Notes under the pieces: generated by a model
What the model was told of the DNA's origin: nothing
Seen by the model: the letters and a program-made list of their open reading frames with translations, nothing else
The model's database searches: none
Made by a program: the position numbers and the translations under genes
DNA from: Fibrisoma montanum
GTDB taxonomy: Bacteria > Bacteroidota > Bacteroidia > Cytophagales > Spirosomataceae
Direction: 5' to 3'
DNA length: 64,000 bases
Assembly: GCF_003583365.1 (NCBI RefSeq)
Contig: NZ_QXED01000002.1
Coordinates: forward strand, 930,001-994,000
In this document: positions 27,864 through 36,762 of the stretch, piece by piece
How positions within the stretch are numbered: the stretch's first letter is position 1
How the letters are laid out: the number at the start of each line of letters is the position of its first letter

Positions 27864-28337
27864 ATGAAGGATTTTTCACACCTCGACGCACAAGGCAATC
27901 CGGCGATGGTCGACGTTGGAGCCAAAGCAGTTACGCACCGAACGGCCCGTGCCCGCAGCATTGTTATGCTGAACGAGGAAATTATGCAGCACCTGACCGG
28001 CACGGATATTCAGACGAAAAAAGGGCCGGTGTTTCAGACCGCGATCGTGGCCGGTACGATGGCGGCCAAACGTACCGACGAACTGATTCCGCTTTGTCAC
28101 TCGCTGGGGCTGGAAAACTGCCGGATCACCATCACAACCGAGGGCCACGACGCGATCGTTGACTGTCTGGTTTCGACGGAAGGGAAAACGGGCGTCGAGA
28201 TGGAAGCGCTGGTGGGGGCCTCGGTGGCAGCCCTGACAATCTACGATATGTGCAAGGCGTTTTCGCACGACATCGTAATCCGGGAAACCAAACTGCTCGA
28301 AAAAACCGGTGGCAAACGCGACTTCCGGCGCGACTAG
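27864..28337 (+). CDS. moaC: Cyclic pyranopterin monophosphate synthase MoaC
   Basis: Converts the MoaA product (3',8-cyclo-GTP) to cyclic pyranopterin monophosphate. At 157 residues it is the normal length, with MVDVGAKAVTHRTARA, KGPVFQTAIVAGTMAAKRT, DELIPLCHSLGLENC and GVEMEALVGASVAALTIYDM all conserved. The mobA frame begins inside its last 29 bases, so the two are translationally coupled. Confidence 0.97.
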   Translation: MKDFSHLDAQGNPAMVDVGAKAVTHRTARARSIVMLNEEIMQHLTGTDIQTKKGPVFQTAIVAGTMAAKRTDELIPLCHSLGLENCRITITTEGHDAIVDCLVSTEGKTGVEMEALVGASVAALTIYDMCKAFSHDIVIRETKLLEKTGGKRDFRRD

Positions 28338-28917
28338 CGCCACCGTCCCTCCGCTATATGGCCTGGTGCTGGCCGGTGGCCGGAGTACCCGCATGGGGCA
28401 GGATAAGTCGCTGCTGGCCTACCACGGCAAACCCCAGCGCGAACACCTGACCGATCTGCTTCGGCCCTACTGCGCTGAGGTGTGGTGGTCCGTAAACGCC
28501 GATCAGGTTGATGGCTTGCCCGATTCCGCACCGCCGTTTGTTGTGGATGCCTTTGCGGTGAACAGTCCGCTGAACGGCATTCTGTCGGCGTTTCAGCAGA
28601 ATCCTGCTGTCGCCTGGCTGGTCGTTGCCTGCGATATGCCCCGCTTGACGGGCCGGACACTGGACGCGCTGGTCGCGGCACGTAATCCGGCCAAAGCCGC
28701 CACCACGGTCTACGATTCGGATGGCCAGGCCCCGGAACCGCTGCTGACCATCTACGAGCCGGCAATCGGTCCGATACTGCTGCGCCGGCTGGCCGAAGGC
28801 GTTCGTTCCCCCCGCAATATGCTGCTGGAAAGTGACATTCACGTGGTGACGGCTCCGGACATTGGGGAGCTGCTGAACGTCAATGATCCGGATACCCGCG
28901 CCCGGTGGCAGTCGTAA
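28309..28917 (+). CDS. mobA: Molybdenum cofactor guanylyltransferase MobA
   Basis: Attaches GMP to the molybdenum cofactor (for bis-MGD enzymes). The opening LVLAGGRSTRMGQDKSLL is the nucleotide-binding signature; VVACDMPRLTG and LNVNDPDTRARW are also family motifs. The 202-residue product starts with a GTG at 28309, inside the end of moaC; no ATG is available before the signature. Its presence implies that a DMSO-reductase-type enzyme or formate dehydrogenase exists elsewhere in the genome. Confidence 0.9.
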   Translation: MANATSGATSATVPPLYGLVLAGGRSTRMGQDKSLLAYHGKPQREHLTDLLRPYCAEVWWSVNADQVDGLPDSAPPFVVDAFAVNSPLNGILSAFQQNPAVAWLVVACDMPRLTGRTLDALVAARNPAKAATTVYDSDGQAPEPLLTIYEPAIGPILLRRLAEGVRSPRNMLLESDIHVVTAPDIGELLNVNDPDTRARWQS

Positions 28918-28960
28918 ACCATCGGGCCGGAATCTCGGTTAGTTTCAGAAAACAACCACC

Positions 28961-29560
28961 ATGACTCCATTCCGACGTTTTCTGCTGGCAGCCGGCTCGG
29001 TGTTGCTCGGTACCAGCACGCAGGCGCAGCCAACCAATCCGACCCTGCGCGATTTTACGGAGCAGCGGATGCAGCACCAGAAGGTAATCGGCTACACACT
29101 GGGCGGTTATGCCCTGGCCAATATCGCCGTGGGGGCGGTTGGGGCCAGCCAGACAACCGGCGAAACCCGATACTTCCACCGAATGAATGTGTACTGGAAC
29201 CTGGTGAACCTCGGAATTGCCGGGGCCGGGCTGCTGGGTGCCCGCCGGAAAGCCGGTTCCGAAACGCTGGGGCAGGCCATCCGGCAGCACGAAAACATGA
29301 AGCAGATTCTGCTGCTGAACAGTGGTCTGGACGTAGCGTATATCGTTGGTGGCGCGTACCTGCTCGAACGGGCTAAAAACCGCCCCGAAAACCGGGATCA
29401 GCTACGAGGGTTCGGTAAGTCAGTCATCGCGCAGGGAAGCTTTCTGCTGGCGTTCGATCTGGTCAATTATTTCATTTTTAAGAAACGTGGCGACCGGCAG
29501 CAGATGCAGTTAGTGGGTGCCGCTCCCCTGGGTGTGGGCGTGGTGATGCCCATCCGATAG
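28961..29560 (+). CDS. DUF6992-like membrane protein
   Basis: A 199-residue protein with a signal peptide (MTPFRRFLLAAGSVLLGTSTQAQ) and four hydrophobic segments, among them IGYTLGGYALANIAVGAVG, YWNLVNLGIAGAGLLGA and LNSGLDVAYIVGGAYLLER. It matches a Bacteroidota-only family of unknown function that I believe is DUF6992. It follows mobA by 43 bases; a link to molybdenum is not implied by the sequence. Confidence 0.65.
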   Translation: MTPFRRFLLAAGSVLLGTSTQAQPTNPTLRDFTEQRMQHQKVIGYTLGGYALANIAVGAVGASQTTGETRYFHRMNVYWNLVNLGIAGAGLLGARRKAGSETLGQAIRQHENMKQILLLNSGLDVAYIVGGAYLLERAKNRPENRDQLRGFGKSVIAQGSFLLAFDLVNYFIFKKRGDRQQMQLVGAAPLGVGVVMPIR

Positions 29561-29676
29561 GGCGAGCGGAGGGTTGCCCATGCCGTAACGACGCAACGGG
29601 TTTTTAGTAGTTAACAGTTTTTTGGGTGGTGGTCAACCGGATTGACGGACCGCCCGCCAGGCTATACGATTGAGGA

Positions 29677-30147
29677 ATGACAGACGAAGATTTCTTGCGC
29701 GAAGCCATTCGCCTGGCCCGCGAAGGCATGCACACCGGCCAGGGTGGACCGTTTGGATCGGTCGTGGTGAAAGACGGTCAGATTGTGGGCCGGGGCAGCA
29801 ACCAGGTTACGTCCACCAACGACCCCACTGCCCACGCCGAAGTGGTTGCTATCCGGGACGCCTGCCGGAATCTGGGTACGTTCCAGCTGGAAGGCTGTAC
29901 CCTTTACGCGTCCTGCGAGCCCTGCCCGATGTGCCTGGGGGCGATCTACTGGGCGCGGCCGGGCCGGATTGTGTACGGGGCCTTCCATTCGGATGCGGCC
30001 AGCGCCGGCTTCGACGATCAGTTTATCTACGAAGAACTTGAAAAACCACGCGAGCAGCGGCACATTCCCATGACGCAGTTGCTCCGCGATGAAGCCGATG
30101 CCGTGTTTCGGGAGTGGCAGGCCAAAGAGGGCAGGACATTGTACTGA
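29677..30147 (+). CDS. guaD: Guanine deaminase (CDA-fold)
   Basis: Deaminates guanine to xanthine. The 156-residue length equals that of Bacillus subtilis GuaD, and the sequence follows it closely: zinc ligand and catalytic Glu in DPTAHAEVVAIRDAC, zinc cysteines in YASCEPCPMCLGAIYWARP, and the GuaD-specific AGFDDQFIYEEL with REQRHIP. The close tRNA-editing TadA family lacks this C-terminal segment. Xanthine dehydrogenase would need the molybdenum cofactor encoded just upstream, but no such enzyme gene is seen. Confidence 0.88.
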   Translation: MTDEDFLREAIRLAREGMHTGQGGPFGSVVVKDGQIVGRGSNQVTSTNDPTAHAEVVAIRDACRNLGTFQLEGCTLYASCEPCPMCLGAIYWARPGRIVYGAFHSDAASAGFDDQFIYEELEKPREQRHIPMTQLLRDEADAVFREWQAKEGRTLY

Positions 30148-30213
30148 GCCGGTGAACGTTTTAGCGGAATCTTGTATTTTTGCGGGACAACATACCGGCC
30201 ATTGTCCAGTACT

Positions 30214-30444
30214 ATGGAGCTTTTAAAACGAATTACCGCTGATCCTGCAATTCTGGCCGGTAAGCCAGCCATTAAAGGGACTCGTTTGTCCGTACAATTC
30301 ATCGTTGGACTACTGGCCAAAGGCGCTACACACGAAGAAATTTTGGCGGAGTACCCGTACATCGAAGAAGATGATATTCGGGCATGTTTGTTGTTCGCAT
30401 CCCGGCTGCTGGAGGATAGCACACTAATTCCCTTAGCTGCCTGA
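30214..30444 (+). CDS. DUF433 antitoxin
   Basis: A 76-residue winged-helix-type protein of the DUF433 family (ILAGKPAIKGTRLSVQFIVG, LAEYPYIEEDDIRACLLFA). DUF433 proteins are antitoxins for PIN-like DUF5615 toxins, and such a gene follows with a one-base overlap (TGATG). The ATG at 30214 is preferred to one at 30172 because it begins at the domain. Low G+C and codon use differ from the flanking guaD and kdsA, which points to transfer. Confidence 0.85.
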   Translation: MELLKRITADPAILAGKPAIKGTRLSVQFIVGLLAKGATHEEILAEYPYIEEDDIRACLLFASRLLEDSTLIPLAA

Positions 30445-30800
30445 TGAAGGTGCTTGTTGATGAATGTACCGGACCATCAGTGGCCCGTTGGTTACGTGAT
30501 GAAGGCCACGATGTTTACTCAGTATCGGAACAATCGCGGGGATGGTCAGATCATCAGGTATTAGCTCATGCCGTAGCTGAACAGCGAGTCATTGTATCGA
30601 ACGATAAAGATTTTGGTGAACTTGTTTTTAAAAACCGACTTCATCATTGTGGCATTGTCTTACTGCGGTTAGACGATGAACGGGTTAATAATAAGATTGG
30701 TGTGCTGCGTCGGTTTTTTGCCAATTTTTCGGATCAAATTACATCAAGTCATTTTATCGTATTGACGGAAAAAGCAATACGTATTAATTTAATTAAGTAA
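30444..30800 (+). CDS. DUF5615 PIN-like toxin
   Basis: A 118-residue PIN-like nuclease of the DUF5615/Mut7-C type. Acidic residues expected at the active site are present: Asp6 in MKVLVDECTG, Asp in WSDHQVL and the VSNDKDFGELV motif. It would cleave RNA unless neutralised by the DUF433 protein upstream. It stops 4 bases before kdsA, so the toxin-antitoxin pair is effectively part of, or directly in front of, the KDO operon. The C-terminal half is strikingly A/T rich. Confidence 0.85.
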   Translation: MKVLVDECTGPSVARWLRDEGHDVYSVSEQSRGWSDHQVLAHAVAEQRVIVSNDKDFGELVFKNRLHHCGIVLLRLDDERVNNKIGVLRRFFANFSDQITSSHFIVLTEKAIRINLIK

Positions 30801-30804
30801 GGTT

Positions 30805-31656
30805 ATGTCTCAGAAAATTGTTCGCGTAGGCGATATCGACTGTGGTTCAGACGATCTGTTCCTGATCTCCGGTCCCTGCGTCATTGAAGACGAAAAAATT
30901 ATGATGACGGTCGCCGAGCAGCTCCGCGAAATTGCCGAGCGGCTTGGCATCAAGGTCATCTATAAATCCTCGTTCCAGAAAGACAATCGATCCAGTCTGG
31001 ACTATTACACCGGGCCGGGGCTGGAAAAAGGAATCGCGATTCTGGCGAAGGTGAAAGAGCAGTTCGGTTTCCCACTCCTGACCGATATTCACTACCCCGA
31101 CCAGGCCGCGCCCGTGGCTGAGGTGGTAGACGTCTTGCAGATTCCGGCGTACCTCTGCATGCAGTCGCAGTTGATCGTGGCCGCGGCCCAGACGGGTCGG
31201 GTCATCAACGTGAAGCACGGCCAGTTTCTGGCGCCGGAGAACATGAAGCATCCAGTCAAAAAGATTGAAGATTCGGGCAACGAGCAGATCATCCTGACCG
31301 AGCGCGGCTATACGTTCGGCTACAACGACCTCGTGGTTGATCCGCGCAGTTTTTACCACATGGGCCGCACCAACTACCCGGTGGTGTTCGACGTAACGCA
31401 CGCCATCCGGAAGTACGGCATCCCGTCGAAAGACGCGAAAGGCGGTGCGCGGGAGTACCTGCCGGTACTGGCCCGGGCGGGTGTTGCGGCCGGCGTGGAT
31501 GGGCTGTTCATCGAAGCGCACACGTGTCCGTCGGAGGCTCTCTGCGATGCCGCCAGCCAGCTCGACATCCGGTACCTGGAGGAATTCATGAAACCCCTGC
31601 TGGAGCTGCACGCCATTGAGGTAAAATACCGTAATACCCTGCCTGAACTGGCGTAA
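30805..31656 (+). CDS. kdsA: 3-deoxy-8-phosphooctulonate synthase (KDO8P synthase)
   Basis: Condenses arabinose 5-phosphate and phosphoenolpyruvate to KDO 8-phosphate, the first step towards the KDO of lipopolysaccharide. The 283-residue TIM barrel has LISGPCVIEDEK, YKSSFQKDNRSS, GFPLLTDIHYPDQ, IPAYLCMQSQL and FIEAHTCPSEA. Whether it is metal dependent would be read from the residue in the position equivalent to the metal Cys (SGPC is present), which suggests the metal-dependent class. The KDO8P phosphatase-like and kdsB genes follow on the same strand. Confidence 0.95.
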   Translation: MSQKIVRVGDIDCGSDDLFLISGPCVIEDEKIMMTVAEQLREIAERLGIKVIYKSSFQKDNRSSLDYYTGPGLEKGIAILAKVKEQFGFPLLTDIHYPDQAAPVAEVVDVLQIPAYLCMQSQLIVAAAQTGRVINVKHGQFLAPENMKHPVKKIEDSGNEQIILTERGYTFGYNDLVVDPRSFYHMGRTNYPVVFDVTHAIRKYGIPSKDAKGGAREYLPVLARAGVAAGVDGLFIEAHTCPSEALCDAASQLDIRYLEEFMKPLLELHAIEVKYRNTLPELA

Positions 31657-31659
31657 ATG

Positions 31660-31720
31660 ATGTATGATGCAGGATGATTGATTTGGTGACGAAGCCAACC
31701 AGTCATCCTGCATTATACAT
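31660..31720. repeat. Inverted repeat between kdsA and the HAD gene
   Basis: An 18-base arm (ATGTATGATGCAGGATGA, 31660-31677) pairs with 31703-31720 with one mismatch across a 25-base loop. It ends 8 bases before the next ATG. No T tract follows, so it is not a typical terminator. Confidence 0.65.
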
Positions 31721-31728
31721 GGCCCACT

Positions 31729-32430
31729 ATGATTGATGTAGAACAGATTTTCACCGCCCTGGGCGGGCAATTCATCACGCCGGCCGCCGAACTGGCCGAG
31801 AAGCTTCGGTCGATCAGGGCCGTCGTCTTCGACTGGGATGGCGTTTTCAACGACGGTATCAAAACCGGCTCGGGCAGCAGTCCGTTCAGCGAGGTCGATT
31901 CGATGGGGACCAACCTGCTTCGGTTCGGATTCTGGCTGCATCACGGTCAGACACTGCCCGCCGTGGCGATTGTGACCGGAGTCACCAATGAGATGGCCGA
32001 TCGGCTGGCGGCTCGCGAACACTTCCACGCCTGTTATTCGCAGGCAAAACACAAGATCGAGGTACTGGCCCACTTTCTGGATCAACACGGGCTGCAACCG
32101 CAGGAGGTCGCGTTCTTCTTCGACGATGCCCTGGACCTGTCGGTAGCTGAGGTGGCCGGGGTGCGGATTATGATTCGGCGGACCGCCAACCCGCTGTTTA
32201 CCCGGTACGTTATTCAGAACAAGTACGCCGACTACGTGACCGCGCACATGAGCGGCCAGTTTGCCGTGCGCGAAGGGTGTGAGTTAATGCTGGGACTGCT
32301 GGGGCAGTTTGAGCCCGTGATGGCCGAACGGCTTCGGTACCGGCCCGTTTATGATCAGTACTATACCCAGCGGCAGGCCGTTGTGCCCATGTTCTGGACC
32401 GTCGGTCCAAACGGTCCCGAACGTAAATAA
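31729..32430 (+). CDS. HAD-family phosphatase, KdsC-like
   Basis: A 233-residue HAD phosphatase with the motif I aspartates in VVFDWDGVFNDG, motif II in VAIVTGVTNEMADRL and motif IV in VAFFFDDALDLSV. The C0-type KDO8P phosphatase KdsC starts FDVDGVLTDG and is shorter (about 170-190 residues); this protein has extra residues at both ends. Its place between kdsA and kdsB makes KDO 8-phosphate dephosphorylation the best guess, but it is inferred from context. Confidence 0.78.
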   Translation: MIDVEQIFTALGGQFITPAAELAEKLRSIRAVVFDWDGVFNDGIKTGSGSSPFSEVDSMGTNLLRFGFWLHHGQTLPAVAIVTGVTNEMADRLAAREHFHACYSQAKHKIEVLAHFLDQHGLQPQEVAFFFDDALDLSVAEVAGVRIMIRRTANPLFTRYVIQNKYADYVTAHMSGQFAVREGCELMLGLLGQFEPVMAERLRYRPVYDQYYTQRQAVVPMFWTVGPNGPERK

Positions 32431-32507
32431 AGTGGGCCATGGCGGAGGATAAACAATGGGATTGACTGCTTACCATCCACAACTCTCGTCCAATAAAGTA
32501 TATCAAT

Positions 32508-32578
32508 GGTCAGACGTACCGTCAGACCAGTACCAACGGCTTTCATCCATTCGATTCGGTCTGACGGTACGTCTGACC
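32508..32578. repeat. Perfect 21-bp inverted repeat before kdsB
   Basis: GGTCAGACGTACCGTCAGAC and one more base (32508-32528) is exactly complementary to 32558-32578 with a 29-base loop. Each arm also contains a direct repeat GTCAGAC-GTACC-GTCAGAC, so the whole region has four copies of the GTCAGAC motif. It lies 38 bases before the kdsB start. Confidence 0.75.
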
Positions 32579-32616
32579 GGACCAACGGCCGGATTCGCCA
32601 ATTTTGTAAACGTATT

Positions 32617-33375
32617 ATGATTATCGGAATTATTCCGTCCCGTTATGCGTCGACCCGTTTTCCGGGTAAACCACTGGCCGACATCGACGGTAAACCCATG
32701 ATCCAGCGGGTGCTGGAACAGGCGCAGCAGGTGAAGGCGTTTGCGCACGTACTCGTTGCCACCGACGATGAGCGCATTGCCGGGGTCGTGCGCCAGGCCG
32801 GGGGCGTGGCCGTTATGACCCGGTCGGATCATCCCACCGGCACCGACCGCTGCTGGGAAGCCTACAGCCAGCTGGTGGCCGATGGAACCGTCTCGGCCGC
32901 CCGGACCAACTACGTGATTAATATTCAGGGTGACGAACCCTTCATCAACCCGGCCCAGATCGGCGAACTGGCGGCTGTGCTGGATGGAACGGTCGAACTG
33001 GCCACGCAGATGTCGCCGGTCGATTCGGCGGAGGTGCTGCACAGCCCGAGCGAGGCTAAAATCATCGTCAATGCCCAGGGTGAGGCCTTGTATTTCAGCC
33101 GCCAGCCGATTCCGTATCTGCGGGGCGTTGACCCGGCGGTCTGGCACGAACACCATACCTTCCACCGCCACATCGGGCTATACGCGTACCGGGCCGATAT
33201 TCTGGAGCAGATTACGCAGCTGTCGCCCTCGTCGCTCGAACGAGCCGAATCGCTGGAGCAGCTTCGGTGGCTCGAAGCCGGCTACCGGATCAAACTCGTT
33301 CCGACGCGCTACCAGAGCCAGAGCGTGGATGATCCGGCGGATGTGGAGAAGGCGTTATTGAGCCGGAGACCATAA
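32617..33375 (+). CDS. kdsB: CMP-KDO synthetase (3-deoxy-manno-octulosonate cytidylyltransferase)
   Basis: Activates KDO with CTP to CMP-KDO, the donor for lipid A core assembly. The 252-residue product starts MIIGIIPSRYASTRFPGKPL, the family opening, followed by VATDDERIAGVV, TGTDRCWEA, NIQGDEPFINP and YFSRQPIPYLRG. The ATG at 32617 gives the usual start; the in-frame ATG at 32506 would include the inverted repeat. With kdsA and the KdsC-like gene it completes the pathway from arabinose 5-phosphate except kdsD. Confidence 0.96.
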   Translation: MIIGIIPSRYASTRFPGKPLADIDGKPMIQRVLEQAQQVKAFAHVLVATDDERIAGVVRQAGGVAVMTRSDHPTGTDRCWEAYSQLVADGTVSAARTNYVINIQGDEPFINPAQIGELAAVLDGTVELATQMSPVDSAEVLHSPSEAKIIVNAQGEALYFSRQPIPYLRGVDPAVWHEHHTFHRHIGLYAYRADILEQITQLSPSSLERAESLEQLRWLEAGYRIKLVPTRYQSQSVDDPADVEKALLSRRP

Positions 33376-33394
33376 GCTAAGGCGATTGCAAACA

Positions 33395-33453
33395 GGTTTG
33401 TTGTTTGTAGGTAGTATCCGAGTAACCACAAACTATAAACCACAAACTACAAA
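33395..33453. repeat. Imperfect inverted repeat before thiN
   Basis: GGTTTGTTGTTTGTAG at 33395-33410 pairs imperfectly (13 of 16) with 33426-33441. The right side shares ACCACAAACTACAAA with the repeat before pgi. It ends 3 bases before the ATG of the thiN gene. Confidence 0.55.
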
Positions 33454-33456
33454 AGC

Positions 33457-34119
33457 ATGTCCTCACACCATATCGTTCGCGACGAGCAGGAACCGGCCCT
33501 GTTGATTGCCAACGGCGAAGCCTGCCAGCCGGAGCTTATCGGGCAACTGCTGGAATGGAGTCCGCGGGTGGTCGTTCTCGACTCGGCCATCTGGCGGGTA
33601 CTGGAGCTGGGCATCAAAGTCGATGTGCTGCTGGGCGATTTCGACCGGAACCTCGACCTCGACACCATTCGGTCGCAGCAGTACCCACTGGAAATCATCC
33701 ACACACCTGATCAGAATAAGACCGATCTCGACAAGGGCATCGAATACCTGATCGACAGCGGTTTCCCGGCCGTGAACATCATCTGGGCAACGGGCCGGCG
33801 GGCAGACCACAGCCTGACCAATATGACCAATATTGTCCGGTACAAGAACCGAATCCGGATCGTGATGCTGGACGACCACTCGAAACTATTCCCGCTCGTG
33901 GGCCGCTACGAAAAGTGGTACGAAAAGGGGACGCCCATTTCGCTGATTCCGGTCGGAACGGTGGAAGGAGTGGTGACGGAAGGTCTGCTCTACAACCTGA
34001 ACGACGAAACCCTGACGCTCGGCTACCGCACCAGCAGCAGCAACGAAGCCGCCGACGATGGGTTTGTGCGGGTGTCGGCCCGCTCGGGCGACCTTCTGGT
34101 GATGGAGTGCTGGGATTGA
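33457..34119 (+). CDS. thiN: Thiamine diphosphokinase
   Basis: Converts thiamine to thiamine diphosphate with ATP. The 220-residue protein shows the family motifs VVLDSAIWRVL, DVLLGDFDRN (metal and phosphate binding), DQNKTDLDKGIEYL and ATGRRADHSLTNM, and the C-terminal beta domain with LIPVGTVEGVVTEGLLY. No other thiamine gene is adjacent. A hairpin-forming repeat directly precedes the start; I see no TPP riboswitch. Confidence 0.88.
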   Translation: MSSHHIVRDEQEPALLIANGEACQPELIGQLLEWSPRVVVLDSAIWRVLELGIKVDVLLGDFDRNLDLDTIRSQQYPLEIIHTPDQNKTDLDKGIEYLIDSGFPAVNIIWATGRRADHSLTNMTNIVRYKNRIRIVMLDDHSKLFPLVGRYEKWYEKGTPISLIPVGTVEGVVTEGLLYNLNDETLTLGYRTSSSNEAADDGFVRVSARSGDLLVMECWD

Positions 34120-34179
34120 CGGACGAACCAGCCGCAGACCAGGGTTGCTGATTTGATCTGCGGCCAGTTCATCGCCTGA

Positions 34180-34713
34180 TCAGTCGGGGATTCCAAACGC
34201 CCGCTGAACGGCCCTGTAGTCACTGTAATCGATAGCGCTCTGCCGACCGGTAGGCGTACCGCCCGGAATAATCACATAGCGCATCTCCTGAGCACCAAGC
34301 GAATAGGAAGCTACCAGTTCAATCCGACCAACGTAGAAGCGCTGGTGAACACTGTAACTGGTGCTACCAAGCGTTTGGGCGTAGGGTAGGGATAACACAC
34401 GACCCCCTTCTTTCCAGTATACCCGAATGTCGGCCCGATCGAGAACCTGCTGGGTGATGGCTGAGGCTGTCAGATTTCCTGTATAGGTACTGCCGCTGCC
34501 CGAAAACGAAACGGATGTCCAGGGCGAATAGATTACGTTGGCCGTGCCGGGATCGCCTTTAGGCCCCTGTGGTCCCCCCGGGCCTTGCGGACCAGCCGGA
34601 CCAACTTCACCTTGTGGACCTGGTTCGCCATCTTCCGGTTGGCAACCCTGAAAACTAAGCGCACCAACGAATAAAGTGGCTATCAGCAGCCAACTTGTCT
34701 GTAAACGTTTCAT
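34180..34713 (-). CDS. Collagen-like lipoprotein
   Basis: A 177-residue exported protein. The N terminus (LLIATLFVGALSFQGCQPEDG) carries a lipobox with Cys24. It is followed by nine or so Gly-X-Y triplets (residues 29-56, GEPGPQGEVGPAGPQGPGG in part) and a C-terminal beta-rich domain of about 110 residues. The short collagen-like stretch may trimerise the surface domain. Function unknown; proteins of this layout are common in Bacteroidota. Confidence 0.8.
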   Translation of the reverse strand: MKRLQTSWLLIATLFVGALSFQGCQPEDGEPGPQGEVGPAGPQGPGGPQGPKGDPGTANVIYSPWTSVSFSGSGSTYTGNLTASAITQQVLDRADIRVYWKEGGRVLSLPYAQTLGSTSYSVHQRFYVGRIELVASYSLGAQEMRYVIIPGGTPTGRQSAIDYSDYRAVQRAFGIPD

Positions 34714-34874
34714 TTGGGTAGAAGTTGAATTGGTTTGACATAGTATTTAGACGTAATCGGCTAAATGAATGGAAACAACAACTTCCGAATACAGGTGGAA
34801 CTCCCTATGCGTATGAGTAGAAACACGTAGAAATAGTCGCAAATTATAAATATCTGATAAACAATAGGTTACTA

Positions 34875-34910
34875 ATAAAAAAAAGCCCCGCGCCTGAAGT
34901 GACGCGGGGC
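34875..34910 (-). terminator. Terminator of the catalase gene
   Basis: Stem GCCCCGCG / CGCGGGGC (34885-34892 with 34903-34910), 10-base loop; on the minus strand it runs into a tract of about ten T residues. It lies 27 bases after the catalase stop. Confidence 0.92.
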
Positions 34911-34936
34911 AACTTTTAGGTTAAGCGTACTGATGT

Positions 34937-36595
34937 TTAATACGGCTGGGCCGGATGAGCCATCTCTTCGGCCTGCTGAGCGGCTTCCCGATTGGCTTCG
35001 TCGGTTGCCTGGCCGTGTTTCTGGCGGTCGCCGGCCTGCTGAAGCCCTTCGCGTACCCGCCGACCGTAGTCTTCGTCGCACTGGCTGAACAGCTCCACCA
35101 TTTTATCCTGAATGTGTTTTTCGGCCCCCGACAGCGCATCGACCAGGTTGTTGATCAGATCGTCGCGTTCCCAGTCTTCAAACAGCCGATACCGTTCGCC
35201 GGCCTGCTTGAAGTTATTGGTGCGGTCAATGGGTTGACGTACCAGGTTGCCTGCTACGTAGGGCGTATGGTCGGGACCCGGTGACGGCGCCTGCTTCAAG
35301 CCGTTCAGGGACGATGGCTCGTAGTTGACGTGCGGATTCTGGCCCGGTGCCGTGTCGACCCGGTACTGCATCTGGCCGTCGCGCTGGTTGGTCGCTACGT
35401 GCTTCTTGGGTGCGTTGATCGGGAGTTGCAGGTAGTTCGTGCCCACCCGGTAGCGTTGGGTGTCGGAATACGAGAACGTCCGGCCCTGCAGCATCTTATC
35501 GTCGGAGAAGTCCAGGCCGTCGACCAGTACGCCCGTACCGAAGGCAACCTGCTCTACCTCGTGGAAATAGTTTTCCGGGTTTTTGTTCAGGGTCATCTTA
35601 CCCACCGGCAGCCAGGGGAACTGATCGGTCGGCCAGAGTTTCGTATCATCAAGCGGGTCGAAATCCAGTTCCGGGTGTTCGTCATCGCTCATGATCTGCA
35701 CCAGCAGCTCCCACTGTGGATAGTTACCGGCTTCAATGGCGTCGTACAGGTCCTGGGTCGCGTGGTTGAAATTCTTGGCCTGAATCTGCTCGGCCTCGGG
35801 CTGCGTCAGGTTCTTAATGCCCTGCACTGGCTCCCAGTGGTACTTTACCAGCACCCCTTCGCCCTTGTCGTTGTACCATTTGTAGGTGTTCACGCCCGAG
35901 CCCTGCATTTGCCGGTAGTTGGCCGGAATGCCCCAGGGCGAGAACAGGAACGTAATCATGTGCATGGCTTCGGGCGTATTGCTGATGAAATCAAAAATAC
36001 GACCACCGTCCTGCCGGTTTGTCAGCGGGTCGGGTTTGAAGGCGTGAACCAGATCCGGAAACTTCATGGCGTCGCGGATAAAGAACACCTTCAGGTTGTT
36101 GCCAACCAGATCCCAGTTACCATCTTCGGTATAGAATTTTACGGCAAAACCGCGGGGGTCACGCAACGTTTCGGGCGAGTGGCCACCGTGAATAACCGTC
36201 GAGAAACGGACGAAAACCGGCGTCTGTTTGCCTTTTTCCTGAAACAGTTTGGCGCGGGTGTATTTCGCAATGGGCTCGTCGCCCACCGTGCCATACGCTT
36301 CAAAAACGCCGTGGGCTCCGGCTCCGCGGGCATGCACAACGCGCTCGGGTATCCGCTCCCGATCAAAATGGCTGATTTTTTCGAGGAAAGGGTAGTTCTC
36401 CAGGGTGGTTGGCCCGCGACTGCCGACCGTACGTACGTTCTGGTTGTTGTAAAGCGGGTGGCCCTGGCGGGTGGTCAGCGTCTGGTCGGTTGGCTGATCC
36501 TGCGGTTGCAGACCGGTTGCGCCGAAGTCAGGTCCGGGGGTAGGTTGATTCCCGTTCTGGTTGCCGGACGGGTTACCATTTTTGTTGTTTTCCAT
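34937..36595 (-). CDS. Heme catalase
   Basis: Breaks hydrogen peroxide into water and oxygen. The 552-residue product has the catalytic His in [16 protein letters not shown], the [20 protein letters not shown] segment, the catalytic Asn in [15 protein letters not shown] and the proximal heme tyrosine in [15 protein letters not shown]. The C-terminal part after residue 480 is a short helical tail without the flavodoxin-like domain of large catalases. The ATG at 36595 starts an Asn/Gly-rich leader ([16 protein letters not shown]); a longer frame to 36652 is unlikely. An inverted repeat lies just upstream of the start. Confidence 0.95.
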   Translation of the reverse strand: MENNKNGNPSGNQNGNQPTPGPDFGATGLQPQDQPTDQTLTTRQGHPLYNNQNVRTVGSRGPTTLENYPFLEKISHFDRERIPERVVHARGAGAHGVFEAYGTVGDEPIAKYTRAKLFQEKGKQTPVFVRFSTVIHGGHSPETLRDPRGFAVKFYTEDGNWDLVGNNLKVFFIRDAMKFPDLVHAFKPDPLTNRQDGGRIFDFISNTPEAMHMITFLFSPWGIPANYRQMQGSGVNTYKWYNDKGEGVLVKYHWEPVQGIKNLTQPEAEQIQAKNFNHATQDLYDAIEAGNYPQWELLVQIMSDDEHPELDFDPLDDTKLWPTDQFPWLPVGKMTLNKNPENYFHEVEQVAFGTGVLVDGLDFSDDKMLQGRTFSYSDTQRYRVGTNYLQLPINAPKKHVATNQRDGQMQYRVDTAPGQNPHVNYEPSSLNGLKQAPSPGPDHTPYVAGNLVRQPIDRTNNFKQAGERYRLFEDWERDDLINNLVDALSGAEKHIQDKMVELFSQCDEDYGRRVREGLQQAGDRQKHGQATDEANREAAQQAEEMAHPAQPY

Positions 36596-36619
36596 AATCT
36601 CGATGTTTTTTGTCGAGTA

Positions 36620-36645
36620 ATTGGGTTGAACCTGATTAACCCAAT
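36620..36645. promoter_or_regulatory. Possible operator upstream of catalase
   Basis: ATTGGGTT and AACCCAAT form an 8-bp inverted repeat with a 10-base gap, 25 bases upstream of the catalase start. Its size and position fit a dimeric regulator site, but no regulator is known; this is a guess. Confidence 0.3.
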
Positions 36646-36762
36646 AGACCAAAAATGGTTTTCATCTGCTACGGCCTTTTCCTGAACCCGTTGCCGGATC
36701 GGTTGATTATCAGGTATCAGCCACGCTTCGTTCTGATAAACCAACTCTGGCCGTTTCTGCTT

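Noticed and set aside
30847..32247. 466-codon frame antisense to kdsA and the HAD gene
   Set aside because: It spans two well-supported genes and the intergenic hairpin between them, with no protein-like motif.
33395..33456. TPP riboswitch before thiN
   Set aside because: The region is about 80 bases of simple inverted repeat without the conserved THI-box sequence (CUGAGA).
35330..36685. 451-codon frame antisense to catalase
   Set aside because: Catalase motifs on the other strand are conclusive; the antisense product has no known domain.
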